A stretch of 64,000 nt of DNA, from the NCBI RefSeq assembly GCF_035917335.1, contig NZ_CP109067.1, positions 808,501 through 872,500 of the forward strand, given 5' to 3'. Source of the DNA: Micromonospora sp. NBC_01813. Its GTDB lineage: Bacteria; Actinomycetota; Actinomycetes; Mycobacteriales; Micromonosporaceae. Made by a program: the position numbers and the translations under genes. How positions within the stretch are numbered: position 1 is the first letter of the stretch; each line of letters begins with the position of its first letter. Under the pieces are notes generated by a model, which was given only the letters and a program-made list of their open reading frames with translations, did no database searches and had not been told where the DNA came from. Below are positions 42,342 to 50,975 of this stretch, one piece after another.

Positions 42342-42810
42342 CGGCGTCGCCCTTTCCCGGCTGCTGTCCCGGTGACCACAGCCCGGACAGGTGCAGCACG
42401 GCGCGTACCCGTTGGGCTTTGGCCGGATCCCAGCGCTGGACGATCACCAGCGCACGGAGGAACGGTTTGCAGGGTGCGGCGATGTCGCACCGGCGGCAGT
42501 CGCCGAGCCGGCTGGGCAGGTGCACGTTCAGGCTGTCGAGCGCCCGGGTGAGCGCTCGCTGGGCGGCCGGGCTGCGGGGTGCAGCGGCCGCGTCGCCGTG
42601 CGCGCCGGTCGGTGCGGCGGCACCGGGCGCCGCGCTCACCCGAAACCGGCGGTCCTGGTCCGCATCCGTCTGACCGGGGGTACGCCGGGGCAGCGGCGGC
42701 CGGTTCGGTGTTGGCTCGGAGTCCGGCGGCGTACCGATCGAGGTGTAGCGGGCAAGCCGCGGTGTGCCGCCGATACCGTCGTTGCGTGGCACAGTGGATC
42801 TCTCTTTCAC
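42334..42810 (-). CDS. Hypothetical protein with C-terminal Cys motif
   Basis: A 158-residue protein: the first 85 residues are Pro/Ala/Arg-rich and low complexity. The C-terminal part ('ALDSLNVHLPSRLGDCRRCD' followed by 'IAAPCKPFLRAL') contains C-x2-C plus a further Cys. GTG 42810 lies 5 bp after TACAAT, a good -10 box, suggesting a leaderless message; GTG 42792 is an alternative with a GAGAG site. Function unknown. Confidence 0.5.
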   Translation of the reverse strand: MKERSTVPRNDGIGGTPRLARYTSIGTPPDSEPTPNRPPLPRRTPGQTDADQDRRFRVSAAPGAAAPTGAHGDAAAAPRSPAAQRALTRALDSLNVHLPSRLGDCRRCDIAAPCKPFLRALVIVQRWDPAKAQRVRAVLHLSGLWSPGQQPGKGDAGA

Positions 42811-42925
42811 TGGAGATTGTATTCCTGTCCTTATCCACCCTGGACTCGGTCGGGTGACTGTGAAAGATTGACGACGGGCAACGAATCGGACGGTTCTTCA
42901 TACCTGAGGGGAAGGATGAGGAAAG

Positions 42926-43717
42926 TTGAGTAACTACGGCGCGTTGGCGCGGATCTTGAAGTTTGCTCGGAATCAGGCTGGCCTTACGCAGGAGCAGTTG
43001 GCGGGGCGGATGAACTTCTCGTCGTCCTTGATCGCGAAGTTCGAGACGAGCCGGCTCATCCCGAAGGCGGACACCGCGCGACGGCTCGACGCGATGTTCG
43101 ACTCCGGTGACCTGTTCCAGGAGCTGGCGGCGGAGGCCCGCGCCAACTTCGGCCAGCCGATCTGGGTCCGCCCGTGGCTGGAACACGAGCGCAACGCCAC
43201 CATGATCCGTTCGTTCCAGCCGCTGATCGTGCCCGGCCTGCTACAGACCGAGGAGTACGCCCGCGCGATCCTGACGGATGGGGGCAACCGTGTGTCAGAC
43301 ATTGAATCGGCAGTGGCTGGGCGCTTGGCGCGGGCCGACGTGCTGCACCGTGCAGACACGCCGTGTCGGTTGTTCGCGGTGCTCGATGAGACCTTGCTTC
43401 GTCGCCCGATCGGCGGGCCGGCAGTGATGCGCGAGCAGCTCCAGGCGATCGTCAAGGCTTGCGCGGAGCCCAACGTCGAGGTGGCCGTGGTGCCTTCTTC
43501 AACTGGCACATACCCCGGCCTGAACGGTCCGTTGGTTCTTGGCACGGTCGACGGCCGCACTGTTGCCATCCTGGACAGCCCGTTGGGCGGCCAGGTGATC
43601 GAGGACCCGGATGAAGTTGCGCTGCTGGAGGAGCTCTGGGAGGCGGTCCGAGGCTACGTTCTGCCCCGACAGACGTCGCTTGATCTGATCACGGAGGCAG
43701 CAGAATCGTGGAACTGA
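42926..43717 (+). CDS. XRE family regulator with DUF5753 domain
   Basis: A 263-residue regulator with an N-terminal helix-turn-helix (about residues 8-62, 'LKFARNQAGLTQEQLAGRMN') and a DUF5753 domain (about 85-255: 'IRSFQPLIVPGLLQTEEYAR', 'VEVAVVPSSTGTYPGLNGP'). TTG 42926 has a GAGGAAA site just upstream. It overlaps the following DUF397 gene by 10 bases. It is only distantly related to the regulator at 36195-37022. Confidence 0.9.
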   Translation: MSNYGALARILKFARNQAGLTQEQLAGRMNFSSSLIAKFETSRLIPKADTARRLDAMFDSGDLFQELAAEARANFGQPIWVRPWLEHERNATMIRSFQPLIVPGLLQTEEYARAILTDGGNRVSDIESAVAGRLARADVLHRADTPCRLFAVLDETLLRRPIGGPAVMREQLQAIVKACAEPNVEVAVVPSSTGTYPGLNGPLVLGTVDGRTVAILDSPLGGQVIEDPDEVALLEELWEAVRGYVLPRQTSLDLITEAAESWN

Positions 43718-43902
43718 TTGACGCTCCTCGCTGGCGTAAGTCCAGTCGCAGTAACGGCCAGGGCGGTGACTGTGTGGAGGTTGCCGACAACATGCCGGGT
43801 CGGGTGCTGGTGCGGGACTCGAAGGATCAGGCCGGTCCGGTGCTGGCGTTCGGCCCGGCCGCCTGGCGGTCCTTCGTGGGCGAGGTAGCCGCCGACCGCT
43901 GA
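43708..43902 (+). CDS. DUF397 domain protein
   Basis: A 64-residue DUF397 protein with 'WRKSSRSNGQGGDCVEVADN' and 'VLVRDSKDQAGPVLAFGPAAW', the standard family pattern. It begins at GTG 43708 inside the last codons of the XRE regulator, so the two are translationally coupled. It is the third DUF397 gene in the window and is not a recent copy of the other two. Confidence 0.9.
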   Translation: MELIDAPRWRKSSRSNGQGGDCVEVADNMPGRVLVRDSKDQAGPVLAFGPAAWRSFVGEVAADR

Positions 43903-43930
43903 GCCGCCGGGGCTGGTGGAGCGGGGGTTC

Positions 43931-44430
43931 TCAGCCGGCGAGGAAGTCGTCGACGTTGCGGACCAGTTCGGCCCAGGCGGGTTCGGCACCGGAGAGCAGG
44001 TGGTTGGTGCTGTCGAGCAGCACCAGTTGGCTGCCGCTGATCAGCGAGGCGAGCTCCCTCGCGTCGGTGGCAGGGACCCGGATGTCACCCCGGGAGTGCA
44101 GGATCAGCGTGGGGCACCGCACCTGCCGTGCCAGCGGGAAGACATCCATGGTGGCGAGGATCTCTAAGAAGCGGACCATGTTCCCCGGTGACGTGGTCCG
44201 TTGGGCGTAGGCGAGGTGCGCGTCCCATTCGGCCGGGTGGCGTTGGGCAGGAACTGGGCGGCGTAGGCGCGCAGGAAGGCCAGGTCGGCGGACTGCCAGG
44301 CGACCGTGGCGAGGCCCAGGTGCACGTCGGCGACCCGACGGTCCAGGTCGGTGCGGGCGCGGGCCTGCCGGCCCTGGTGGCGGAGTTGCCGGCGTTCCAG
44401 ATCCAGTTCGTAGTCGCCGAACTGAAGTCG
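43931..44430 (-). pseudogene. Decayed winged-helix regulator / alpha-beta hydrolase fusion gene
   Basis: Two pieces of a known type of fusion protein survive. Near 44350-44427 the minus strand encodes 'LQFGDYELDLERRQLRHQGR', the start of an OmpR/PhoB-type winged helix. Downstream come 'AWQSADLAFLRAYAAQFLPN' in one frame and then, after a frameshift near 44240, 'EWDAHLAYAQRTTSPGNMVR' and 'VRCPTLILHSRGDIRVP...NHLLSGAEPAWAE', the C-terminal third of the hydrolase. Most of the regulator and the hydrolase core with its catalytic Ser are missing, and no start codon precedes the winged helix. Confidence 0.72.
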
Positions 44431-44590
44431 CGCGTGTGCCAGCGCCGGAGCATAGCGGCCTCGACCTGCGTGACTGCCTGCGCTTGGGCGGTCGGGGCGG
44501 CCGTCGCGCGGTGCTGCCCGGCGGTGCCACGTGGGCCGGTCCGGCCGGTAACGGTTTGAAAACTTCGCCCACGGTCTTGACACGGAGGGG

Positions 44591-44626
44591 GTGTTAGTAA
44601 GAACTTTTACCACTAACAGTTAACAC
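44591..44626. promoter_or_regulatory. AT-rich nested inverted repeats upstream of the RpiR gene
   Basis: A strikingly AT-rich 36-bp island before the RpiR-ngc genes. It contains GTGTTA (44591) paired with TAACAC (44621-44626), GTTAGT (44593) paired with ACTAAC (44612-44617), and TAAC-A-GTTA (44614-44622). It lies 24-60 bp before the regulator ATG and probably combines the promoter with operator half-sites for the RpiR protein. Confidence 0.5.
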
Positions 44627-44649
44627 TCTTTCCCGAAAGGTTGGCGCCG

Positions 44650-45636
44650 ATGACCGGGCACGAGGTGCAGAGCCCCGCAGGGACCGCGGTGGCCGACGCC
44701 CCAGGTCCGGCCGACTCGGTGCTGACCCGGATCCGGCTGACCGAGGTCACCGGAGCCCTGCGGCGGGTCGCCGACCAGGTGCTCGCCGACCCGGCCGGGG
44801 CGGCCCGCGCCACCATCGTGGAGCTGGCCGAACGCAGCGGCACGTCACCGGCGACCGTCACCCGGTTCTGCCGGGCACTCGGCTTCGACGGCTACTCCGA
44901 CCTGCGGCTCGGCATCGCCGCCGAGACCGGCCGGGCCCGCGCCGCCGGCTGGGCCGTCGACATCGGCCGGGAGATCCAGCCCGGCGACCCGCTCGACCGG
45001 GTGCTCGGCCAGATCATGGCCGCTGACACCCAGGCCATGAACGACACCGCCGCCCTGCTGGACCTGTCGGAGGTCGACAAGGCCGCCAACGCGGTCGCCG
45101 CCGCCAGCCGGGTCAACATCTTTGGCGCCAGCGGCAGCGCCCTGGTCGGCGAGGAGATGCAGTTCAGCCTGCACCGCATCGGCGTACCGGCGTGGGCCTG
45201 GACCGACCTGCACAACGGGCTGGCCAGCGCGGCGCTGATGGGCGCCGGCGATGTGGCGTTGGGCATCTCGCACACCGGCCAGACCCGCGAAACCATCGAG
45301 ATGGTGGCCGAGGCGGGCAGCCACGGCGCCATCACGGTCGCGTTGACCAGTTTCCCTCGCTCCACCCTGGCCGACCTCGCCGATATCGTCCTGCTCACCG
45401 CCACCCAGGCGACGACCTTCCGGCCGGACGCCCTGTCCGCCCGGCACCCGCAACTCGTCGTACTCGACCTGCTCTACGTCGCCGTCGCCCAACGGACCCA
45501 CGACCGGGCCAACGCGGCCTTTCGCCGGACCGCCCGCGCCGTCGACGGGCACAAGGCCGTTGACGGTCACAAAGCCGTCGATGGCCCCAAAGCCGTTGAC
45601 CGGATCCTGAACCGCCCCGCCGAAACCCCCAGCTGA
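44650..45636 (+). CDS. MurR/RpiR family transcriptional regulator
   Basis: A 328-residue RpiR-type regulator: an N-terminal helix-turn-helix ('TIVELAERSGTSPATVTRFC' through 'GFDGYSDLRLG') and a C-terminal SIS phosphosugar-binding domain (about 130-270, 'VNIFGASGSALVGEEMQFSL', 'ALGISHTGQTRETIEMV'). It likely senses a sugar phosphate and controls the NgcEFG-type importer 12 bp downstream. The C-terminal tail carries 3.5 copies of a six-residue repeat (A-V-D-G-H-K). GAAAGG lies 10 bp upstream of ATG 44650; TTG 44641 is an alternative. Confidence 0.9.
   Translation: MTGHEVQSPAGTAVADAPGPADSVLTRIRLTEVTGALRRVADQVLADPAGAARATIVELAERSGTSPATVTRFCRALGFDGYSDLRLGIAAETGRARAAGWAVDIGREIQPGDPLDRVLGQIMAADTQAMNDTAALLDLSEVDKAANAVAAASRVNIFGASGSALVGEEMQFSLHRIGVPAWAWTDLHNGLASAALMGAGDVALGISHTGQTRETIEMVAEAGSHGAITVALTSFPRSTLADLADIVLLTATQATTFRPDALSARHPQLVVLDLLYVAVAQRTHDRANAAFRRTARAVDGHKAVDGHKAVDGPKAVDRILNRPAETPS
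45538..45600 (+). repeat. 18-bp in-frame tandem repeat in the RpiR gene
   Basis: Three and a half 18-bp units (45538-45555, 45556-45573, 45574-45591, partial 45592-45600) encode A-V-D-G-H-K repeated, with third-position differences between units and one His-to-Pro change. The unit length preserves frame, so copy number can vary without breaking the gene. The repeat adds a charged C-terminal tail after the SIS domain. Confidence 0.8.
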
Positions 45637-45648
45637 GGAGCACAGATC

Positions 45649-47097
45649 ATGTCCCTTTTCCCGGATTCCGCCCGGATCCCGTCCGCCGTCGCCGGTGCGT
45701 CGGTCCGTCGCCGGACCCTGTTGCGCCGGGCGGCCGCCGCCGGACTGCTCGCCGGCCCGGCAGCCGGCCTGCTCTCCGCCTGCGCCGGCAGTACGCCGGA
45801 CAGCGACACCGACAGTGGCACCAAGAGCGCGGACAACCCGTTCGGTGTCGCCGGTGACAGCAGCGTCGACGTCGTCGTGTTCAACGGCGGCCTCGGTGAC
45901 GAGTACCCGGAGTTCGACAAGACGCTCTTCGTGGCCAAGCACGACGGCGTCACGGTCAACCTCAGCTCCACCCAGAAGATCAAGACGGAGCAGCAGCCGA
46001 AGTTCTCCACCACCCCGGCCGACCTGATCAACAACTCGGGTGCCGACCTGATGGCGATCGACACCCTGATCAACGAGGGTGCGCTGACCGAGCTGACCGC
46101 GCTGCTGGACGCGCCGAGCTGGGACGACCCGGACGTCAAGGTCCGCGACACGCTGCTGCCGGGCACCGTCGACGACGGTACGTTCGACGGCGAGTTCTAC
46201 CAGCTCAACTACGCGTACACGGTCTTCGGTCTCTGGCTCGACCAGGCGTTGTTCGACCGTAACGGGTGGGCGGTGCCGACCAGTTTCGACGAGTTCTTCA
46301 CCCTGGCCCCGAAGATCAAGGCGGCGGGTGTGGCGCCGTTCGCCTTCGCCGGCAAGTACCCGTACTACATGCGGTGGCCGATCATGACCTGGATCTGGCT
46401 CGCCGGTGGCCGCCAGGCCGTCGTCGACATCGACAACCTCAAGGAAGGCGCCTGGCAGACCGACGCGGTCACCGCGGCGATGGGCAGCGTCGAGAAGATG
46501 GTCAAGGACGGCTACACGCTGACCGGCAGCGACACGCTGACCCACACCGAGTCGCAGCAGGCCTGGTTGGACGGCAAGGCGGCATTCCTGCCCTGCGGCA
46601 CCTGGCTGGAGAACGAGATGCGGGCCACCATCCCGACCGGGTTCCAGATGAAGATCGCCCCGGTGTGGAGTGTCACCGCCGACGACGCGGCCCCGTACGG
46701 CACCGTGCAGGCCGGCTCCGGCGAAGGCTGGATCGTGCCGAAGAAGGCCGCCAACGCCCCCGGCGGGATGGAGTTCCTGCGCGCGATGCTCTCCAAGGAG
46801 GGCGCCGGCAAGTTCGCCGAGCTGACCAGCTCGCTGGCCTCGGTCAAGGGTTCCGGTGACAACGTGACCACCTCCACCGCGCTGACGTCGGCGAACGAGA
46901 TGATGACCAACGCCCCCGGCGACCTGGTGTCGTTCCGGCACCCCGACTGGTACGCCGACATCGACAAGGCGGAGCAGAACGCGATCGGCGAGCTGATGGC
47001 CGGCCGGATGACCGCCGCGCAGTTCCAGGCGGCCATGCAGGAGGCGGCGGACACGGTCGCGGCCGACGACGCGGTCAACAAGTTCACCCGGTCCTGA
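45649..47097 (+). CDS. ngcE: Sugar ABC transporter substrate-binding lipoprotein (NgcE-like)
   Basis: A 482-residue extracellular solute-binding protein. The signal has twin arginines ('VRRRTLLRRAAAAGLLAG') and a lipobox LLSAC with lipidated Cys45, so it is probably Tat-exported and membrane-anchored. The mature part ('DLINNSGADLMAIDTLINEG', 'WDDPDVKVRDTLLPGTVDDG', 'GVAPFAFAGKYPYYM') resembles NgcE, the N-acetylglucosamine/diacetylchitobiose receptor of streptomycetes. The operon has two permease genes and no ATPase, as in ngcEFG. Confidence 0.82.
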   Translation: MSLFPDSARIPSAVAGASVRRRTLLRRAAAAGLLAGPAAGLLSACAGSTPDSDTDSGTKSADNPFGVAGDSSVDVVVFNGGLGDEYPEFDKTLFVAKHDGVTVNLSSTQKIKTEQQPKFSTTPADLINNSGADLMAIDTLINEGALTELTALLDAPSWDDPDVKVRDTLLPGTVDDGTFDGEFYQLNYAYTVFGLWLDQALFDRNGWAVPTSFDEFFTLAPKIKAAGVAPFAFAGKYPYYMRWPIMTWIWLAGGRQAVVDIDNLKEGAWQTDAVTAAMGSVEKMVKDGYTLTGSDTLTHTESQQAWLDGKAAFLPCGTWLENEMRATIPTGFQMKIAPVWSVTADDAAPYGTVQAGSGEGWIVPKKAANAPGGMEFLRAMLSKEGAGKFAELTSSLASVKGSGDNVTTSTALTSANEMMTNAPGDLVSFRHPDWYADIDKAEQNAIGELMAGRMTAAQFQAAMQEAADTVAADDAVNKFTRS

Positions 47098-47134
47098 TCC
47101 CGGCGACCGGGCCCAACGAAGGAAGCGACAGGTC

Positions 47135-48076
47135 ATGCGGCACGGGAAGGCCCGGTTCGTCACCGGATTTCTGGCACTGCCGGTAGCGCTCTACGTTTTC
47201 TACGTCATCTGGCCGTACGCGCAGGCGGTCGGCTACTCGATGACCAACTGGGGTGGCTACTCCGACACCCAGGAGTTCGTCGGGCTGGCCAACTACGTGC
47301 GGCTGTTCGGCGACGAGCTGATCCGTACGGCGTTCTGGCACAACGTGTTCTTCCTGGTCACCCTGCCGCTGTTCACCATCGGGCTGGCCCTGTTCCTGGC
47401 GTTTCTGCTCAATGTGGGCGGGCGTGGGGACAGGGCCGGCGTCCGGGGGGTGCGCGGGTCCGGCACGTACAAGATCATCTTTTTCTTTCCGCAGGTGCTG
47501 TCCCTGGTGCTGATCGCCATCATGTGGGGTGCCATCTACCGGGGCGACAGCCAGGGGCTGCTCAACGGCATCCTGATCAGGATCGGGCTGGTCGACGCGG
47601 AGGCACCGCTGAAGTTCGTCTCCGACCCGACACCGTTCCTCGGCGTACCGGCGGTGCTCTGGTGGCTGCTGCTGATCGCCGTCTGGGGCGGCGTCGGCTT
47701 CTACATGGTGCTCTTCTCCGCCGCCATGCAGTCGATCCCCAAGGACATCTTCGAAGCCGCGATGCTCGACGGCGCCAGCCGGGTCGCCAGCTTCCTGCGG
47801 ATCACCCTGCCGCTGCTGCGCGACAGCATCTCGGTGGCCTGGGTCTACCTCGGCTTCATCGCCCTGGACATGTACGCCCTGGTCTTCGTGATGACCCCCA
47901 ACCAGGGCGGCCCCGACCACGCCAGCGAGGTCTTCGCCTCGGTCATCAACTTCACCGCCTTCAGCAAAGGCCAATTCGGGTACGCCTGCGCGATCGGCGT
48001 CTCCCTGGCCATCTTCACGCTGCTGCTCGCCGCCGTGCAGCTGCGGATCACCCGCCGCGAGCGGATCGAATACTAG
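47135..48076 (+). CDS. ngcF: Sugar ABC transporter permease (NgcF-like)
   Basis: A 313-residue permease of the MalF class with about six membrane helices. The ATPase-contact EAA loop is 'FEAAMLDGASRVASFLRITLPLLRD' near residue 208-232. It follows the binding protein gene by 37 bp and precedes the second permease by 11 bp. Transport of N-acetylglucosamine or chitobiose is inferred from the NgcE-like receptor; the energising ATPase (MsiK in streptomycetes) must be encoded elsewhere. Confidence 0.87.
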   Translation: MRHGKARFVTGFLALPVALYVFYVIWPYAQAVGYSMTNWGGYSDTQEFVGLANYVRLFGDELIRTAFWHNVFFLVTLPLFTIGLALFLAFLLNVGGRGDRAGVRGVRGSGTYKIIFFFPQVLSLVLIAIMWGAIYRGDSQGLLNGILIRIGLVDAEAPLKFVSDPTPFLGVPAVLWWLLLIAVWGGVGFYMVLFSAAMQSIPKDIFEAAMLDGASRVASFLRITLPLLRDSISVAWVYLGFIALDMYALVFVMTPNQGGPDHASEVFASVINFTAFSKGQFGYACAIGVSLAIFTLLLAAVQLRITRRERIEY

Positions 48077-48087
48077 GGAGGGCCGCG

Positions 48088-49059
48088 ATGAGCACCGTCA
48101 CCAATCCACCGACCGGCGCGGCCACCCCGCCACCGCCCACGGTCACCGGCGGTCGGCGTACCGCCGGGCCGTTGCCGCCCCGACGACGGCCCGGCGCCGT
48201 CTCCGACTCGTTCTTCAACGGCTTCTCGCACCTGTTCCTGCTGGTGTGGGGCGCCATGGTGGTGCTGCCACTGCTCTGGGTGGTCATGTCGTCGTTCAAG
48301 GACGACGCGCAGATCATCCGCGACCCGCTGTCGCTGATCCCGAACAAGCTGCACTGGGAGAACTTCACCCGAGCCTGGGTCGACGGCGGCATCGGCGACT
48401 TCTTCCTCAACACCCTCGTCATCGTCGGCGGCGGCGTGTTCCTCACCATGCTGCTCGGCTCGATGGCGGCGTACGTGCTGGCCCGCTACGAGTTCCCCGG
48501 CAACCGGTTCATCTACTACATGTTCCTGTCCGGGCTGACCCTGCCGGTGTTCATGGCCGCGGTGCCGCTGTACAAGGGCGTCTACAACACCGGGGTCGTC
48601 CTGCCGCTGCTCGGCCCGAACAGCCACGTCATGCTGATCCTGGTCTACACGGCCTGGTCGTTGGCGTTCACGGTCTTCTTCATGCACTCGTTCTTCAAGA
48701 CGCTGCCGGACACCGTCGCCGAAGCGGCGATGGTCGACGGTGCCTCGCACACCACGCTGTTCTTCCGGATCATGCTGCCGATGTCCCGGCCCGGCCTGAT
48801 CAGCATCGGCATCTTCAACGTGATCGGCCAGTGGAACCAGTGGTACCTGCCGTACCTGCTGATGCAGCCCAGCGGCGGCGAGGCCAAGAACCAGGTGATC
48901 GCCCAGGGGCTGATCGACCTGTCGGTCAACCAGGGCTACAAGTCCGACTGGTCCGGGCTGTTCGCCGGTGTGACGATGGCGATGCTCCCGGTGCTGATCG
49001 TCTACATCATCTTCCAGCGGCAGGTGCAGTCCGGCCTCACCGGCAGCGTCTCGAAGTGA
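48088..49059 (+). CDS. ngcG: Sugar ABC transporter permease (NgcG-like)
   Basis: A 323-residue permease of the MalG class. A Pro-rich cytoplasmic tail (about 1-38) precedes six helices; the EAA loop is 'VAEAAMVDGASHTTLFFRIMLP' near residue 211-232. A GGGAGG site lies about 6 bp upstream of ATG 48088. It ends the RpiR-ngcEFG gene set. The long N-terminal tail is not needed for transport and its purpose is unknown. Confidence 0.87.
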   Translation: MSTVTNPPTGAATPPPPTVTGGRRTAGPLPPRRRPGAVSDSFFNGFSHLFLLVWGAMVVLPLLWVVMSSFKDDAQIIRDPLSLIPNKLHWENFTRAWVDGGIGDFFLNTLVIVGGGVFLTMLLGSMAAYVLARYEFPGNRFIYYMFLSGLTLPVFMAAVPLYKGVYNTGVVLPLLGPNSHVMLILVYTAWSLAFTVFFMHSFFKTLPDTVAEAAMVDGASHTTLFFRIMLPMSRPGLISIGIFNVIGQWNQWYLPYLLMQPSGGEAKNQVIAQGLIDLSVNQGYKSDWSGLFAGVTMAMLPVLIVYIIFQRQVQSGLTGSVSK

Positions 49060-49099
49060 TGCCGACTCGCATGTCGTAGCCGCAGGTCACAATGACCGG

Positions 49100-50809
49100 G
49101 TGCTGGTGGCGGTGGCGGCGGGGTCAGGCGGCGGCGGGTCGTTACGCCCGCTGCCCGCCGACGGCACTCCGACCGGGTCGGTGGAGGCCGCGCCGGTCGA
49201 AACCGTGCCGGACCTGGCCGGCGCGGTCGCGGCCCGCTCGGCCGCGCCCGGCCCGCCGGTGCGGTGGCTCTGGGCCGCGACCAGCGCGATCTATCCGGCC
49301 CTGCTACGCGCCGGGGCCCGGGTCGAGCGCTGCCACGACGTCGAGCTGACCGAGGCGCTGCTGCTCGGCCACGCCGGCCGCTGGGGTGAGCCGCGTTCGC
49401 TCGCCGCCGCCCACGCCCGGCTCACCGGCACCGTCGTGCCACCCGATCCGCCCGCGCACGCCGCCGAGCCGCCCGGCCACGGCCAGCCGGCGCTCTTCGA
49501 CGACCTGCCCGCCCCGGCGACCGTGGCCGACCCGCTCGGCACCCTCGCCACCGTCTACGCCGACCAGCAGCGCCGTATCGCCACCACCGAGCGCCCCGAC
49601 CGGTTCCGGCTGCTGGTCGCCGCCGAATCGGCCGGCGCGCTGGCCGCCGCCGAGATGGGCGCCGCCGGCCTGCCGTGGCGCGCCGACGTGCACGACGCGC
49701 TGCTGACCGAGCTGCTCGGCCCGCCGTCGCCGGTCGGTGGGCAGCCTCGCCGGCTGGGCGAGCTGTCCGCGCGGATCGCCGCCGCGTTCGGCGTACGGCA
49801 GTTGCACGCCGACTCGCCGGCCGAGGTGTTGCGCGCCTTCGCCCGGGCCGGGATCAGCGTGCCCAACACCCGGGCCTGGGTGCTGCGCGGCGTCGACCAC
49901 CCGGCGGTGCCGCTGCTGCTGGAGTACAAGGAACTGCACCGGATCTGGACCGCGCACGGCTGGACGTGGCGCGACGCGTGGGTGCGTGACGGCCGGTTCC
50001 GGCCCGAGTACGTCGCCGGCGGCGTGGTCTCCGGCCGCTGGGCCACTCGGGGCGGCGGGGCGCTGCAGATCCCCAAGGTGATCCGTCGGGCGGCGGTCGC
50101 CGACCCCGGCTGGTGCTTCGTCGTCGCCGACGCCGCCCAACTGGAGCCCCGGGTGCTCGCCGCGATGTCCGGCGACCGTCGGCTGGCCGCCGCCGCAGCG
50201 GCCGGCGACCTGTACGCCGCGCTGGCCCACGACGCGTTCGGCGGTGACCGGGACAGGGCCAAGGTCGCCCTGCTCGGCGCGATGTACGGCCAGACCGGCG
50301 GGGCCGCCGTGCCGGCCCTGGCCGTGCTGCGCCGCAACTACCCGGTCGCCTTCGAGTACGTGGAGTCCGCCGCCCGCACCGGGGAGGCCGGCGGGCTGGT
50401 CCGCTCCTGGCTGGGCCGCACCTGCCCGCCGGCCGGCGGGGCGCACCTGGCCGGGTCGGAGGTGACGCTGGGCGAGTCCGGCATCGATCCGTTGCCGCCG
50501 GAGCAGCCCGGTGCCGGCGCGCGGGCCCGGGGCCGGTTCACCCGCAACTTCGTCATCCAGGCCACGGCCGCCGAGTGGGCGCTGATCCTGCTGGCCACCA
50601 TCCGGCAGGCGCTCGCCGGCACCGCCGCCGAGCTGGTCTTCTTCCAGCATGACGAGGTGGTGGTGCACTGCCCGGTGGCCCAGGCCGACGAGGTGACCGC
50701 CGCGTTGCGTCGCTGCGCCGAGCAGGCCACGGCGATGTTGTTCGGCGACACCCCGGTGCGGGTGCCGCTGGACGCCTCGACGGTGTCCTGCTACGCCGAC
50801 GCCGCTTGA
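49100..50809 (+). CDS. PolA-like DNA polymerase (bifunctional 3'-5' exonuclease/DNA polymerase family)
   Basis: A 569-residue family A polymerase-like protein, shorter than Pol I and lacking the 5' nuclease. Polymerase motif A is 'VADAAQLEPRVLAAMSGD', motif B 'RDRAKVALLGAMYGQTGG', motif C 'VFFQHDEVVVHCP', keeping the catalytic Asp of A and the HDE of C. The N-terminal third corresponds to the exonuclease-like domain, but I see no DxE of an active proofreading site. Paralogues are common in actinomycetes, with unclear role in repair. CACAAT stands 6 bp before the GTG, so the message may be leaderless. Confidence 0.87.
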   Translation: MLVAVAAGSGGGGSLRPLPADGTPTGSVEAAPVETVPDLAGAVAARSAAPGPPVRWLWAATSAIYPALLRAGARVERCHDVELTEALLLGHAGRWGEPRSLAAAHARLTGTVVPPDPPAHAAEPPGHGQPALFDDLPAPATVADPLGTLATVYADQQRRIATTERPDRFRLLVAAESAGALAAAEMGAAGLPWRADVHDALLTELLGPPSPVGGQPRRLGELSARIAAAFGVRQLHADSPAEVLRAFARAGISVPNTRAWVLRGVDHPAVPLLLEYKELHRIWTAHGWTWRDAWVRDGRFRPEYVAGGVVSGRWATRGGGALQIPKVIRRAAVADPGWCFVVADAAQLEPRVLAAMSGDRRLAAAAAAGDLYAALAHDAFGGDRDRAKVALLGAMYGQTGGAAVPALAVLRRNYPVAFEYVESAARTGEAGGLVRSWLGRTCPPAGGAHLAGSEVTLGESGIDPLPPEQPGAGARARGRFTRNFVIQATAAEWALILLATIRQALAGTAAELVFFQHDEVVVHCPVAQADEVTAALRRCAEQATAMLFGDTPVRVPLDASTVSCYADAA

Positions 50810-50975
50810 GCGGGTACGCCGCCGGCGGTTGAGCGCGCCGCGCCGTCGGGGGCGTGGCTGGCGACACCTGATCCACGGCTGATCGTTGGGACCGTTGTGC
50901 GTTCCATTGGACCGGCGGCGGCGGGCTCGCCGGTGCCGGTTCGCCCGGCATGACCGGTCGGGCAGCGTTGCGGGG

